In this document: piece after piece, positions 6,956-15,255 of the stretch
Numbering within the stretch: position 1 is the stretch's first letter
Layout of the letters: each line of letters begins with the position of its first letter
Assembly (NCBI GenBank): GCA_964568975.1
Contig: CAZMSO010000051.1
Span: forward strand, 1-19,860
DNA from: CAZADA01 sp964568975
Lineage (GTDB): Bacteria > Pseudomonadota > Alphaproteobacteria > Caulobacterales > Maricaulaceae
Reading direction: 5' to 3'
Length of the DNA stretch: 19,860 bases
Position numbers and translations under genes: made by a program
The notes under the pieces: generated by a model
What the model was told of the DNA's origin: nothing
What the model saw: the letters and a program-made list of their open reading frames with translations, nothing else
Database searches by the model: none

Positions 6956-8548
6956 ATGACCAAGACTGTGCTCATCGTCGATGACGACCCGACCCAGCGT
7001 CGCCTGATCCGCGCCGTCATCGAGCGCGAGGGCTTTAAGGCGTGCCAAGCCGACAGCGGCGCCCGCGCTCTCGACCTTCTCGGCCAAAAGAACACCCGCA
7101 TCGATGTCGTGCTGCTCGACCTCATCATGCCGGGCATTGACGGCATGGAGGTTCTCAAAACGCTGCACACGGAACGCCCGGAGCTGCCGGTGATCGTGCT
7201 CACCGCCCAAGGCGGCGTGCAAACCGTGGTCGAGGCCATGCGCGCGGGCGCGACGGATTTCTTCGTGAAGCCCGTCAGCCCGGAGCGGATTGGCGTGTCG
7301 CTGCGCAACGCGTTGAAGTTTCGTGCGCTCGCGGGTGAAGTCACGCGCTTGAAGAAAACCGCGACCGCCGTGCTCAGCTTTGAGGACATGATCGCGGACG
7401 CCGCCGCCATGCGCCAAGTCGCGCGGTTGGGAGTGCGTGCGGCGAAATCGGGCATTCCCATTTTGATTACAGGGGAATCCGGCGTCGGCAAGGAGCTGAT
7501 CGCGCGCGCGATCCAAGGCTCTAGCGATCGCGCGGGCAAGCCGTTTGTGACCGTCAATTGCGGCGCGATCCCTGAGAACCTCGTGGAATCCATTCTGTTC
7601 GGGCACAAAAAGGGCGCCTTCACGGGCGCCACCCAAGATCACGACGGCAAATTCCAAGAGGCCCACGGCGGCACACTGTTTTTAGATGAGATCGGCGAGC
7701 TGCCGCTCGACATGCAAGTAAAGCTGCTGCGCGCGCTTCAGGAAGGCGAAGTGGATCCCGTGGGCGCGAAACGCCCGGTGAAAGTGGATGTGCGGATCAT
7801 CTCCGCGACGAATCGCGACCTTGCTGAAGCTGTCCAAGAGGGGCGGTTCCGCGAGGATTTGTTTTATCGACTCAACGTCTTTCCCATTGAAGTGCCGCCT
7901 TTGCGCGAGCGCAAGGAGGACATCCCCGCGCTGGTCGAGCATTTCATCACGCGCTTCAACGCCCAAGAAGGCCGCGATGTGAAGGGGTGCGCGCCCGAAG
8001 CGATGGCCTTGCTGACGGCGTTCGATTGGCCCGGCAATGTGCGTCAATTGGAGAACACGGTGTTCCGCGCGGTCATCCTCGCTGAAGACGCGTGGCTGAA
8101 GCCCGAGGATTTCCCCCAAGTGCCCGGTGCGCCGCGCCCCGGCGCGACCACCATGGCCGCTGCGAACCCGGGTTTGACCCAGCCGGGCGCGTCCCCGTCA
8201 GAGCCAGAGCCCGTCGCAGGCGAGGACGCGCCAGCCGCGCTTGTGCGCGCCCCCCAAAAGAGCGGTCCTCACGGGGACTTTCCGCAAACGAGCGTTCCTT
8301 TCGACGCAGCGCCGTCCGCGACGGTCGACACGCCGTCGACCGGCTTTATTCCTGTGCCTTTGCTCGATCCCGCGGGGCATTTGCGTCCACTGGAGGAGAT
8401 TGAGCGCGACCTCATTCAGTACGCCATCGACGCTTACGCCGGGCACATGTCAGAAGTTGCGCGCCGCCTCGGCATCGGCCGGTCCACGCTCTACCGGAAA
8501 GTCCGCGCCCACGAATTGGACGTAAAGCACGCACGCGTCGCTGGGTGA
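6956..8548 (+). CDS. tacA: Sigma-54-dependent response regulator, TacA-like
   Basis: This 530-residue NtrC-type activator should, when phosphorylated, remodel sigma-54 RNA polymerase at target promoters. Receiver domain (4-120): acidic D10/D11, phospho-acceptor D55 in LLDLIMPG, K105. AAA+ domain (about 143-385): Walker A GESGVGKE (173-180), sigma-54 contact loop GAFTGA (220-225), Walker B LFLDE (241-245), FREDLFYRLNVFP (298-310). A Pro/Ala-rich linker of about 80 residues (388-470) leads to a Fis-type helix-turn-helix (about 480-520) ending GIGRSTLYRKVRAHELD. The N-terminus MTKTVLIVDDDPTQRRL strongly recalls Caulobacter TacA, which acts in a phosphorelay controlling stalk formation; that assignment is from memory. 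ATG 6956 was chosen because the receiver begins there. No histidine kinase is adjacent. Confidence 0.9.
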   Translation: MTKTVLIVDDDPTQRRLIRAVIEREGFKACQADSGARALDLLGQKNTRIDVVLLDLIMPGIDGMEVLKTLHTERPELPVIVLTAQGGVQTVVEAMRAGATDFFVKPVSPERIGVSLRNALKFRALAGEVTRLKKTATAVLSFEDMIADAAAMRQVARLGVRAAKSGIPILITGESGVGKELIARAIQGSSDRAGKPFVTVNCGAIPENLVESILFGHKKGAFTGATQDHDGKFQEAHGGTLFLDEIGELPLDMQVKLLRALQEGEVDPVGAKRPVKVDVRIISATNRDLAEAVQEGRFREDLFYRLNVFPIEVPPLRERKEDIPALVEHFITRFNAQEGRDVKGCAPEAMALLTAFDWPGNVRQLENTVFRAVILAEDAWLKPEDFPQVPGAPRPGATTMAAANPGLTQPGASPSEPEPVAGEDAPAALVRAPQKSGPHGDFPQTSVPFDAAPSATVDTPSTGFIPVPLLDPAGHLRPLEEIERDLIQYAIDAYAGHMSEVARRLGIGRSTLYRKVRAHELDVKHARVAG

Positions 8549-8562
8549 CCGCCGCTGGGTGA
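8539..8562 (+). repeat. 10-bp direct repeat over the tacA-like stop codon
   Basis: CGCTGGGTGA occurs at 8539-8548 and again at 8553-8562; the first copy ends in the TGA stop. It looks like a small duplication. The 60-nt gap to the convergent TPR-like gene holds no clear terminator. Confidence 0.5.
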
Positions 8563-8608
8563 TTCAGCGCCGCGCGGCCAGCCGCCGTCGCCAGCTCCAG
8601 AAAGCGGC

Positions 8609-9310
8609 TTAGGCGATGTCCGGACGCGAGGTGTCCGCCGCTGCGGCGTCCGCGAACACGACCGGTGCTGCTAAATCAATCGCCTCACTGACTAAGTCGT
8701 TGACGCGCAATAACAAGTCCTGGCGGCCGTCTTGATCGGCCGCCCGGCGCGCGTCCGCTAACAGCTGGTTGGCCTCCTCGATCCGACCAGACCGGGCGTG
8801 GCAGGTGGCCTCGCGGCACAACGCCTCGACTTCCCCATCACGGTTGTTCGCCGCGCGATGCATAAACACCGCTTGTCGATAGGCCGCCACCGCCCGGCGC
8901 GCGTCCCCGCCCCCCACTTCGAGGTCTCCGAGGGTCACCAGCACCCGCGCGACATCATCGCGAAAGCCCGCGCGCTCAAGGGCGGCCTGGGCCTCAACAC
9001 AGGCCGCGCGCGCCGCCGCGGCGTCGGGCATGCGCGAAATCGCGACGTTGAGCGCTTTGTGAGCCAGCGTCGCCTCATCGCACGCGCGCGCGCGGCGAAA
9101 GGCGATGACTGCGCTGACGAAAGCCGCCGCCGCAGCGCAATAATCATCCGACGCACACGCGCGTGCGCCCGACATCAACGCCACACGCGCCTGGCTCTCC
9201 GGCCGGGGCGCGCTCGGTCGGGCGACTGGCTCGTGCGCGCTTCGCTCCGATGACCGCGCGCGCCATCGTGTGAAAGAAGCGACCAGAGACTGGAGTGCGG
9301 CGAACGCCAT
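8609..9310 (-). CDS. TPR-like helical repeat protein, function unknown
   Basis: The 233-residue product is Ala-rich and mostly helical. Segments such as GDDARRAVAAYRQAVFMHRA-like and DGEVEALCREATCHARSGRIEEANQLL-like stretches have the spacing of tetratricopeptide repeats; three or four degenerate repeats seem present between about residues 45 and 205. TPR proteins are usually protein-interaction scaffolds. There is no signal peptide, although residues 1-20 are mildly hydrophobic and basic. No ribosome binding site supports the ATG at 9310; a start at the internal MSGARACASDD (residue 46) is possible. It is last in the minus-strand run, 58 nt after the DUF2905 gene. I do not recognise a specific family. 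Confidence 0.65.
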   Translation of the reverse strand: MAFAALQSLVASFTRWRARSSERSAHEPVARPSAPRPESQARVALMSGARACASDDYCAAAAAFVSAVIAFRRARACDEATLAHKALNVAISRMPDAAAARAACVEAQAALERAGFRDDVARVLVTLGDLEVGGGDARRAVAAYRQAVFMHRAANNRDGEVEALCREATCHARSGRIEEANQLLADARRAADQDGRQDLLLRVNDLVSEAIDLAAPVVFADAAAADTSRPDIA

Positions 9311-9368
9311 AGCCGCGACAGCGTATACAGAAGGGCTTACCGCGACCTTGACCCGGCCGTCGGCGGCG

Positions 9369-9575
9369 TCAGCGGTTCAACAGCCACGCCACGAGGCTCA
9401 CAGCCACGCTGATCACGAGCGACGTCGCAAGGGGGATGTGGACGCGGAACCGTTCACCGCCAAACACGAAGTCGCCGGGCAGCCGGAACAACGGGATCTT
9501 CGACACAAGCGGCCAGGCCACGCCGATCAGCGCGATCACCACACCCAAGGCGACGAGGGCTTTGCCTATAGCCAT
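9369..9575 (-). CDS. DUF2905 family small membrane protein
   Basis: This 68-residue protein has two predicted membrane segments (about 3-22 and 48-66) flanking a short loop containing KIPLFRLPGDFVFGGERFRV. Two helices around a PLFRLPGD-type loop are characteristic of DUF2905, a widespread bacterial family of unknown function. ATG 9575 was chosen because AGG lies 8 nt upstream and family members start close to the first helix; a GTG at 9584 is the alternative. The gene follows the aquaporin stop by 30 nt and is probably cotranscribed with it, but a link to arsenic is not implied by the family. Confidence 0.85.
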   Translation of the reverse strand: MAIGKALVALGVVIALIGVAWPLVSKIPLFRLPGDFVFGGERFRVHIPLATSLVISVAVSLVAWLLNR

Positions 9576-9605
9576 GACGCACACCTGGGCGCTGCGCCAT
9601 GAGCG

Positions 9606-10310
9606 TCAAGGGCCGTCCGCGGCGACGGCGACCGGCGTCTGTGGATCCGGCGCGAGCCAGCGCGCAAAGGCCGCCGCCGCCAGAGCGCCGAGAAACTGAG
9701 CGATGATGAACGCCGGCGCGTCGAACGGGCGCACGCCAGCGAAGGTGTCAGTGAGCGTGCGCGCCACGGTCACGGCTGGGTTAGCGAAACTTGTCGAAGC
9801 GGTGAACCAATAGGCTGCGGTGATGTAAAGCCCCACCACCCACGCGACGGCGTCTTCGCGGAACCGCACAGCGAGAAAAATGAACAGCACCAGGCCAAAG
9901 GTGGCCACGGCTTCAGCGAATCCTTGGGCCGGCCCGGCGCGCGTCGTCGCCGACACTTGCAGCACGGCTTCAGCGAACATGATGTGCGCCGCCCACACGC
10001 CGGCGACCGCGCCGAGGATTTGCGCGACGACATAAGCAACGCCAATCCGCACCGCCGTCACGCCCCGTCCCAACCGTCCGGCCACCCCAAAAGCGAGCGT
10101 CACGGCCGGGTTGAAGTGCGCGCCGGAGATCGGACCGAACCCCGTGATCAACACCACAAGCGCTGCGCCCGTCGCAACAGCGTTCGCGAGGAGGGCCAGC
10201 GCCACATCCTGCGTCAACCGCGTCGCCATGACGCCCGAACCGACCACCGCCGCCAGCAAAAACGCCGTGCCTACAGCCTCCGCGGCAAGCCGCCGGCCTA
10301 ACGCCGCCAT
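9606..10310 (-). CDS. aqpS: Aquaporin-family channel, AqpS-like, next to arsC
   Basis: This is a major intrinsic protein channel with six membrane helices and two half-helices. The first NPA motif is in SGAHFNPAVTLAF and the second in SFANPAVTVARTLTDTFAG, with the pore arginine five residues after that NPA. In Sinorhizobium, AqpS lies in an ars operon and lets arsenite leave the cell after arsenate reduction (established knowledge). The arsC gene 65 nt upstream on the same strand suggests the same role here. ATG 10310 gives 234 residues and has GGAG 8 nt upstream; the ATG at 10316 is only 2 nt from that site. No ArsB or Acr3 pump is seen nearby. A plain water or glycerol channel remains possible. 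Confidence 0.85.
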   Translation of the reverse strand: MAALGRRLAAEAVGTAFLLAAVVGSGVMATRLTQDVALALLANAVATGAALVVLITGFGPISGAHFNPAVTLAFGVAGRLGRGVTAVRIGVAYVVAQILGAVAGVWAAHIMFAEAVLQVSATTRAGPAQGFAEAVATFGLVLFIFLAVRFREDAVAWVVGLYITAAYWFTASTSFANPAVTVARTLTDTFAGVRPFDAPAFIIAQFLGALAAAAFARWLAPDPQTPVAVAADGP

Positions 10311-10375
10311 CGTCATCTCTCCCCCACGCGCCGATACGTCCCTCGGCGACCCGCTCCACGCCTCCCGCGCCGACG

Positions 10376-10879
10376 CTAGGGCGTCACGGCGCCAATCGCG
10401 TCGAGGCGTTCCTGAAACTCCAGCCGGCTGAGGGTCGTGATCGGCAAGGCGACCAGCGCCTCAACCCGCGCGCGCAGCACCTGGTAGGCGTGCTCGAAAG
10501 CGGCGCGACGCGCCCCCTCATCGCCCTCCACGGCGGCGGGGTCAGCCACGCCCCAATGCGTATTGATCGGCGCGCCCTGGCCAGGGCGTTGCGGCCAAAT
10601 CGGGCAAGTCTCGGCCGCCGCGCTGTCACACACCGTCACCACAACGTCCATCACGGGCGCGCCGGGGGCGGCGAACGCATCCCAGCTCTGAGAGCGATAG
10701 CCATCATCGCGGTGGCCGTGGGCGCTCAAGGTCTCAAGCGTCAGCGGGTGCACCGCGCCTTTGGGCTGGGATCCGGCGCTGAAGCCCTGAAACCGCCCCG
10801 CGCCCAGCTCGGTGATCAGCGCTTCGCCCAGGACGCTGCGGGCCGAATTGCCTGTGCACAAGACCAACACATTCAGCAT
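10376..10879 (-). CDS. arsC: Arsenate reductase, low-molecular-weight phosphatase type
   Basis: The cytosolic enzyme reduces arsenate to arsenite using a thiol relay. The 167-residue product has the phosphatase P-loop CTGNSARS with nucleophile C8 and R14, a DP pair in WGVADP (D113) as in the phosphatase fold, and a CDSAAAETCP segment carrying C84 and C92. C8, C84 and C92 match the three-cysteine relay of thioredoxin-coupled ArsC. The C-terminal extension of about 30 residues (to AIGAVTP) is longer than in the minimal enzyme. ATG 10879 was chosen for GGGGAG 7 nt upstream and because MLNVLVLCTGNSAR is the normal N-terminus; the longer frame to 11023 has no coding character. It is followed by the aquaporin gene, forming a small arsenic-handling pair; no ArsR gene is visible in the window. 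Confidence 0.93.
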   Translation of the reverse strand: MLNVLVLCTGNSARSVLGEALITELGAGRFQGFSAGSQPKGAVHPLTLETLSAHGHRDDGYRSQSWDAFAAPGAPVMDVVVTVCDSAAAETCPIWPQRPGQGAPINTHWGVADPAAVEGDEGARRAAFEHAYQVLRARVEALVALPITTLSRLEFQERLDAIGAVTP

Positions 10880-10949
10880 GATTGCGCTCCCCGCCGCCCC
10901 TTGTCCCCGCGTCGCGTGTCCTGAGCGCGCCATGCGCTCTGCGCCGGCG

Positions 10950-12482
10950 CTATGGTGTGGCGCGGTAGACCGCGTAACCCAAATGCTCCGGCTTTGAAAA
11001 CGAGAACGCGCCATGGCCGTCAAGGAAGGCGTCCCTTTCTAAGGAAAAACCGGGAATGGACGGCGCGGGAGCGTCAAACTCCGCTTGCGCGCGCACCACC
11101 ACGTCGAACGCCGCGGGATCGGGCGTGGCTTTGCCGCCATCCTTCAACCGCCCAAAGTGCAGCACGGATGTGCGCGCGGCGGCGGCGGGATCGCGCAGGG
11201 CCACAATCAGCGGCGAATCCACAGCGACCCGCCGGCCCGCCTCAAGCTCGCGCGTCACAAGCTCCGCCACGGCCTCAGACTGTTGCGCGCGCACCCCGGC
11301 CCCCGCGATGGTCTGGTAGGCCCACAGGCTTTGCGCGAGCAGGCAAAATCCGGCGAAGACCGTCACAGCCGCCGTCGCGCCGAGGCTGAACCACGTCCAT
11401 GGCCGGCGCGCGAGGGCGATCGCAAAAGCGAGCGTGATCGCTGGAACAAAGCCTGCGTAATTGTAATACGCCGCGGGAATACTCAGGGGATAGCGATACA
11501 TCGCCCCGACAAACCCCACGAGCGCCGCCAACATGACAGCCTTGAAAAACCATGATGCGCGACCCCAATGGCGACGCACCGCCTCCGCCAGCACAAACGC
11601 TAAGGGCGCAAACGTCAGCACTAAAAACGGCAAGTGCTTGGTCGCCACAAAGTATGTCACGAACGCGCCTTGCCCGACGCGCCCGGTCGTCTGGGTGGCG
11701 TGGGCCCACATGCCATGGGCGTACGCCAGCTCGTCATAGGGATAAATCACGACCACCGCGATCACGAGGGCGGCCGCCGCGATCGCAGCCGTCGCCGCCA
11801 TCTCCGCCACATAGCGAACCGGCGTCCGCCCCTCGCGCACGCCGACCAACGCGCGATGGCCGGCATAGGCAAAGCTCGTGATAATAAGCATCAGCGGATG
11901 CGCGGCCCCCAACAGACCCAGCAGCGCGCCGGCGCCAGCCAGCCGCACGGGCTCGCGCGGCGTCACGATGCGCGGCCAGTTCAACGCAGTTAACACGCCC
12001 AGAATCAAACCGGCGGTGGTCTCCGGCCGTCCGGCGAAGCTCATAAAGCTCGCCACAATGACCAGCGCCCCCAAGGCTTTGATCAGCGCCGGCGCTTGCG
12101 TGGCGCGCAGCATCCCCACGTAGACGCCCATACCCAGCGCCGCAATGATCACCACGGCTGCGTTTATGCCCCACCAGCCGCTGGTGGGCGCGAAGAGCGC
12201 GATCAGCGCCGGATGAACCAAGCCATGCCAGTCAAAGGCGCCGGAATTGATGGGATTGGCCCACAGATTGTTGAAGCCAAGGCCGTTGCGGATCGCAAAA
12301 CCCGCCGGCAGGAAGTAAACATTGTCGTGCTTCATAATCATCGGCACGATTAAGCGCAGCACGACCGGCCCGGCGGCCGCGTACGCGACCACGCCCCAAA
12401 ACGCGACGGAAAACGCCCGCTCGGTCCATGATGCTGACGCCAGCTCGCCCGCCCGAGCGGGCGCGCCGTGCATACGATCCAT
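10950..12482 (-). CDS. Polytopic membrane protein, GT-C glycosyltransferase-like
   Basis: The 510-residue product has about ten hydrophobic segments spread over residues 25-390 and a soluble C-terminal part of about 110 residues. After the first helix comes HDNVYFLPAGFAIRNGLGF, which resembles the first periplasmic loop of GT-C transferases (acidic residue in the first loop, then an aromatic- and Gly-rich stretch), followed by WHGLVHPALIALF. GT-C enzymes transfer sugars from polyprenyl-phosphate donors; acceptor and donor cannot be told here. ATG 12482 was chosen for GAGGAGG 5-6 nt upstream. It lies between the Sel1 gene and arsC in the minus-strand run, with spacings of 110 and 70 nt, so operon membership is uncertain. 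The family call is inference; the membrane topology is clear. Confidence 0.75.
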   Translation of the reverse strand: MDRMHGAPARAGELASASWTERAFSVAFWGVVAYAAAGPVVLRLIVPMIMKHDNVYFLPAGFAIRNGLGFNNLWANPINSGAFDWHGLVHPALIALFAPTSGWWGINAAVVIIAALGMGVYVGMLRATQAPALIKALGALVIVASFMSFAGRPETTAGLILGVLTALNWPRIVTPREPVRLAGAGALLGLLGAAHPLMLIITSFAYAGHRALVGVREGRTPVRYVAEMAATAAIAAAALVIAVVVIYPYDELAYAHGMWAHATQTTGRVGQGAFVTYFVATKHLPFLVLTFAPLAFVLAEAVRRHWGRASWFFKAVMLAALVGFVGAMYRYPLSIPAAYYNYAGFVPAITLAFAIALARRPWTWFSLGATAAVTVFAGFCLLAQSLWAYQTIAGAGVRAQQSEAVAELVTRELEAGRRVAVDSPLIVALRDPAAAARTSVLHFGRLKDGGKATPDPAAFDVVVRAQAEFDAPAPSIPGFSLERDAFLDGHGAFSFSKPEHLGYAVYRATP

Positions 12483-12592
12483 GTGCGCCTCCTCGCGCCA
12501 CGCCATGACAGGGGGGTGGCAGGCCCATAGGGCTGCATCGCCCGGTTCTACGCAGCTGCGGAATCCAAGGCAAGAAACCTCCGCCTGACGCC

Positions 12593-13534
12593 CTAAGGCC
12601 CCGCCGCCTTCAGTTGCGCACGCAAGACGCGCACCACGGCCAGCCGCTTCAGCGCCCGCTCGCGCGCCTCGGGCCGCGGGTCCGACTGGGCGGCGCGCGT
12701 GTAGGCCTCATCAATGCGCTCAAGCAGCGCAGGGTCGGCTTGGGCCAACCCGCCGGCGGCGGTGTAGCGCTGAAGCAACGCGTCGCCCAACGCCAACGCG
12801 GCGCCTTCACGGCCCGCAGCGTCCGCGACCTCGAAGGCGCGGCCAGCGGCCTCATAATCCTGATCAACGCCGTCGCCGCGGGCGAGCAACACGCCAAGCG
12901 CAAACGCCGCCTCCCCATGACCTTGGCTTGCAGCTTTCGCCAGCCATGACGCCGCCGCCTGGGGATCAGCCGCCACACCATCGCCGCCGCGCACCAACCA
13001 CGCCCCCAAATCCGCCTGGGCGTCGGCGTCTCCCGCGTTGGCGGCGGCCCGACAGAGCGCTAAGCCTTCCTCCGGCGCTTTCGCAACACCGGCGCCATAA
13101 CGATAGAGATTGCCAAGCGCGCATTGCGCTTTCACGACCCCGGCCGCCGCCGCCTGGCCATAAAGGCGCGCCGCTTCCGCATCGTCCTGGGGACGCCCCA
13201 CGCCGCTGTGGTGGCACGTCGCCAGATTGTGGGCCGCCAACCCGTCGCCGGCCGCGGCCGCGCGCGCGAACAAGTCGCACGCCCGGCGCGGATCCGCCTC
13301 GAGGCCCGCTGCGCCGCCGTGTAAGAGCGCGCCCGCCTCCCGCAGCGCCACCGGATCAGAGCGGCCCGCCCGCTCCAAGAGTGCAAGGGCGCGCGCGCTC
13401 TCGCCGACCATCAACGCCGCCGCCGCCTCCGCGCGCAGATCCTCTGCAGCGGAGGCGGCCGCCATCGCCACGGAAGCCGTCACCGCCACGGCGGCGCGCC
13501 GACCGCCCGCTAACCAGCCGCGCTTATGCTGCAT
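12593..13534 (-). CDS. Secreted Sel1-repeat protein
   Basis: The 313-residue product starts with a signal peptide: basic MQHKRGWLAGGRR, a hydrophobic Ala/Val core and a likely cleavage site around ASA-AED (residue 30). The rest contains about five Sel1-type repeats of roughly 36 residues, recognisable from recurring patterns such as AAHNLATCHHSGVGRPQDDA, KAQCALGNLYRYGAGVAKA and EAAFALGVLLARGDGVDQD. Sel1 repeats are TPR-like scaffolds for protein interaction; several work in envelope processes. The start overlaps the methyltransferase gene by 11 nt, which suggests translational coupling. No independent strong ribosome binding site is visible. The partner or process is unknown. Confidence 0.85.
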   Translation of the reverse strand: MQHKRGWLAGGRRAAVAVTASVAMAAASAAEDLRAEAAAALMVGESARALALLERAGRSDPVALREAGALLHGGAAGLEADPRRACDLFARAAAAGDGLAAHNLATCHHSGVGRPQDDAEAARLYGQAAAAGVVKAQCALGNLYRYGAGVAKAPEEGLALCRAAANAGDADAQADLGAWLVRGGDGVAADPQAAASWLAKAASQGHGEAAFALGVLLARGDGVDQDYEAAGRAFEVADAAGREGAALALGDALLQRYTAAGGLAQADPALLERIDEAYTRAAQSDPRPEARERALKRLAVVRVLRAQLKAAGP

Positions 13535-14345
13535 GCGGAGCTCGGCGCGCGAGGATCAGAACGCCGTGGTGGCCGCCATGATTGGTGTGGCGCAAGGTCA
13601 TCTCGTCACACCCCGCCTCGACGAACCGCCGCACAATCTCCGTGAGGTCATACTCATGCATCGCGATCAGCGCCTCCACCGGGGCTGCGCCGCGGCGCGC
13701 GCGAAACGCGCGCACGGCCCGCCGCCACCGCCCGAGCGCCCGGCGCACGGGGTTCGTCGCCGGCGCCAAGGCCGCGTCCCGCCACGCCGTGACCTGGATT
13801 GTCGCAACGCCGCCGGGAGCGAGCGTCGCCAAACACTGCGCGAGCGCCCGCGCCCCCTCCGTCGGAGGGATGTGCTGAAAGACGATGCTTGAGTTCACCC
13901 AATCGAACGGGCCCTCGGGGAAGTTCGTGGTGAAGACGGCGCGGCTGTGGGCGTGCGTGCGCGCGGCCGCGACCATGGCGGGCGCGACGTCATAGCCGAC
14001 GACGCTCTCGCAGTGTTCAGCCATCGCGTTCGTGAGCCGCCCGAGGCCGCAGCCAAAATCAAACCCGCGACCGCCGGGCGCGACGCCCAGCACACGCGCG
14101 CTCACAGCCCGCACGTCCGCCACCTCCGCAAATCCCGACGCGAAAAAGCGCGCGCGCGCCTCGTCCGTCAGGGCGTCGGTGCGAAACTCGTCCGCTGACA
14201 CCACGCCGAAAAACGGCTCGCGCACCGCAATCCGGTTCCAGTCATGACCTTCGCCCCCGGCCGCGCGCGTTTGCGCGGATGGGGCTGAGGCCGGCGCCGC
14301 CGCGCTCGCGGTCGTCCGCGCTGACGCCGCGGCGGCCGGCGTCAC
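13524..14345 (-). CDS. Class I SAM-dependent methyltransferase
   Basis: The 273-residue product has a Rossmann-type methyltransferase core. FDFGCGLGR (95-103) is the AdoMet-binding motif I, and the acidic residue in VVGYDVAPAMV (D119) would bind the ribose; SSIVFQHIPP follows at the motif IV position. The first 33 residues are Ala/Ser-rich and may not be translated or structured. The start used is a GTG whose last base begins the overlap with the sdhB TGA (GTGA), with GGAG 10 nt upstream inside sdhB. The far end overlaps the Sel1 gene. The substrate is unknown; position after sdhB does not by itself link it to respiration. Confidence 0.82.
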   Translation of the reverse strand: MTPAAAASARTTASAAAPASAPSAQTRAAGGEGHDWNRIAVREPFFGVVSADEFRTDALTDEARARFFASGFAEVADVRAVSARVLGVAPGGRGFDFGCGLGRLTNAMAEHCESVVGYDVAPAMVAAARTHAHSRAVFTTNFPEGPFDWVNSSIVFQHIPPTEGARALAQCLATLAPGGVATIQVTAWRDAALAPATNPVRRALGRWRRAVRAFRARRGAAPVEALIAMHEYDLTEIVRRFVEAGCDEMTLRHTNHGGHHGVLILARRAPHAA

Positions 14346-15124
14346 GCCACGCGCTCCACCATCATTTTCTTGATCTCAGCGATCGCCCTCGCCGGATTGA
14401 GTCCCTTCGGACACACTTGCGCGCAATTCATGATGGTGTGGCAGCGATAGAGCTTAAAGGGGTCTTCAAGGGCGTCGAGGCGTTCGCCGGTCGCTTCATC
14501 GCGGCTGTCGGCGAGCCAGCGATAGGCCTGCAGCAGCGCGGCCGGGCCGAGATATTTGTCGCCATTCCACCAATAACTCGGGCACGACGTCGAGCAGCAC
14601 GCGCACAGAATACACTCATACAATCCGTCAAGACGTTCGCGATCATCATGGGTTTGACGCCATTCCCGTTCCGGCTCGGGCGTCTCCGTTTGGAGAAACG
14701 GCTCAATATAGGCGTGTTGCGCGAAGAAATTCGTCAAATCCGGCACCAAGTCCTTCAGCACAGGCTGATGGGGGAGCGGCGCGATGGTGATGGTTCCTGC
14801 GCCGAACTCCGCCCAGCCCTTGGTGCACGCAATGGTGTTGCGGCCGCCGATGTTCATCGCGCAGGAGCCGCACACCCCTTCGCGGCAGGAGCGGCGGAAG
14901 GTGAGGCTAGGATCGATCTCGTTCTTGATGTGGAAAAGCGCGTCCAACACCATCGGGCCGAACTTCGCGGTGTCGACGGTGTAGGTGTCCCAGCGCGGGT
15001 TGCCGCCGGCTTCCGGATCATAGCGATAAATGCGGAAGGTCTTCGTCTTTTTCGCGCCCGCGGGCTTCGGCCAGCGCGTGCCCGTCTTCACTTTGGAGTT
15101 TTGCGGCAGCGTCAGTTCCACCAT
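14342..15124 (-). CDS. sdhB: Succinate dehydrogenase iron-sulfur subunit
   Basis: SdhB carries electrons from the FAD of SdhA to ubiquinone in respiratory complex II at the inner membrane face. The 260-residue product has all expected cluster ligands: the [2Fe-2S] cysteines C80, C85, C88 and C100, the [4Fe-4S] set C171, C174, C177, and the [3Fe-4S] cluster from C181, C228, C234 with C238 completing the usual CP pairs (exact allocation by family alignment). The length and the WWNGDKYLGPAALLQAYRW segment match the mitochondrial/alphaproteobacterial type. ATG 15124 was chosen for GAAGGGA 6-7 nt upstream. In most relatives sdhB directly follows sdhA; here the two are separated by about 3.2 kb. 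The stop overlaps the next gene. Confidence 0.97.
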   Translation of the reverse strand: MVELTLPQNSKVKTGTRWPKPAGAKKTKTFRIYRYDPEAGGNPRWDTYTVDTAKFGPMVLDALFHIKNEIDPSLTFRRSCREGVCGSCAMNIGGRNTIACTKGWAEFGAGTITIAPLPHQPVLKDLVPDLTNFFAQHAYIEPFLQTETPEPEREWRQTHDDRERLDGLYECILCACCSTSCPSYWWNGDKYLGPAALLQAYRWLADSRDEATGERLDALEDPFKLYRCHTIMNCAQVCPKGLNPARAIAEIKKMMVERVA

Positions 15125-15216
15125 CACTCGTCCCTTCCGCAATTGCAGGTCGCGCACGCCCGCGCGCGACCCCAAGGCTCGCCATAAGACCTAGCGGATC
15201 TTCGCGCCACGTAAAG

Positions 15217-15245
15217 CGCCTGGCCCTGTCATCGCTCGCCAGGCG
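15217..15245 (-). terminator. Hairpin after the secreted-protein gene
   Basis: CGCCTGGC (15217-15224) and GCCAGGCG (15238-15245) form a perfect 8-bp stem with a 13-nt loop, starting 11 nt beyond the stop codon at 15256. Only a short TTT follows on the minus strand, so termination may be weak or Rho-assisted. It would separate the upstream gene from sdhB. Confidence 0.45.
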
Positions 15246-15255
15246 TGTCGGCCGC

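Noticed and set aside
14279..15187. 302-codon plus-strand frame opposite sdhB
   Set aside because: It is antisense to SdhB with all Fe-S ligands on the other strand; low-information Arg/Ala composition.
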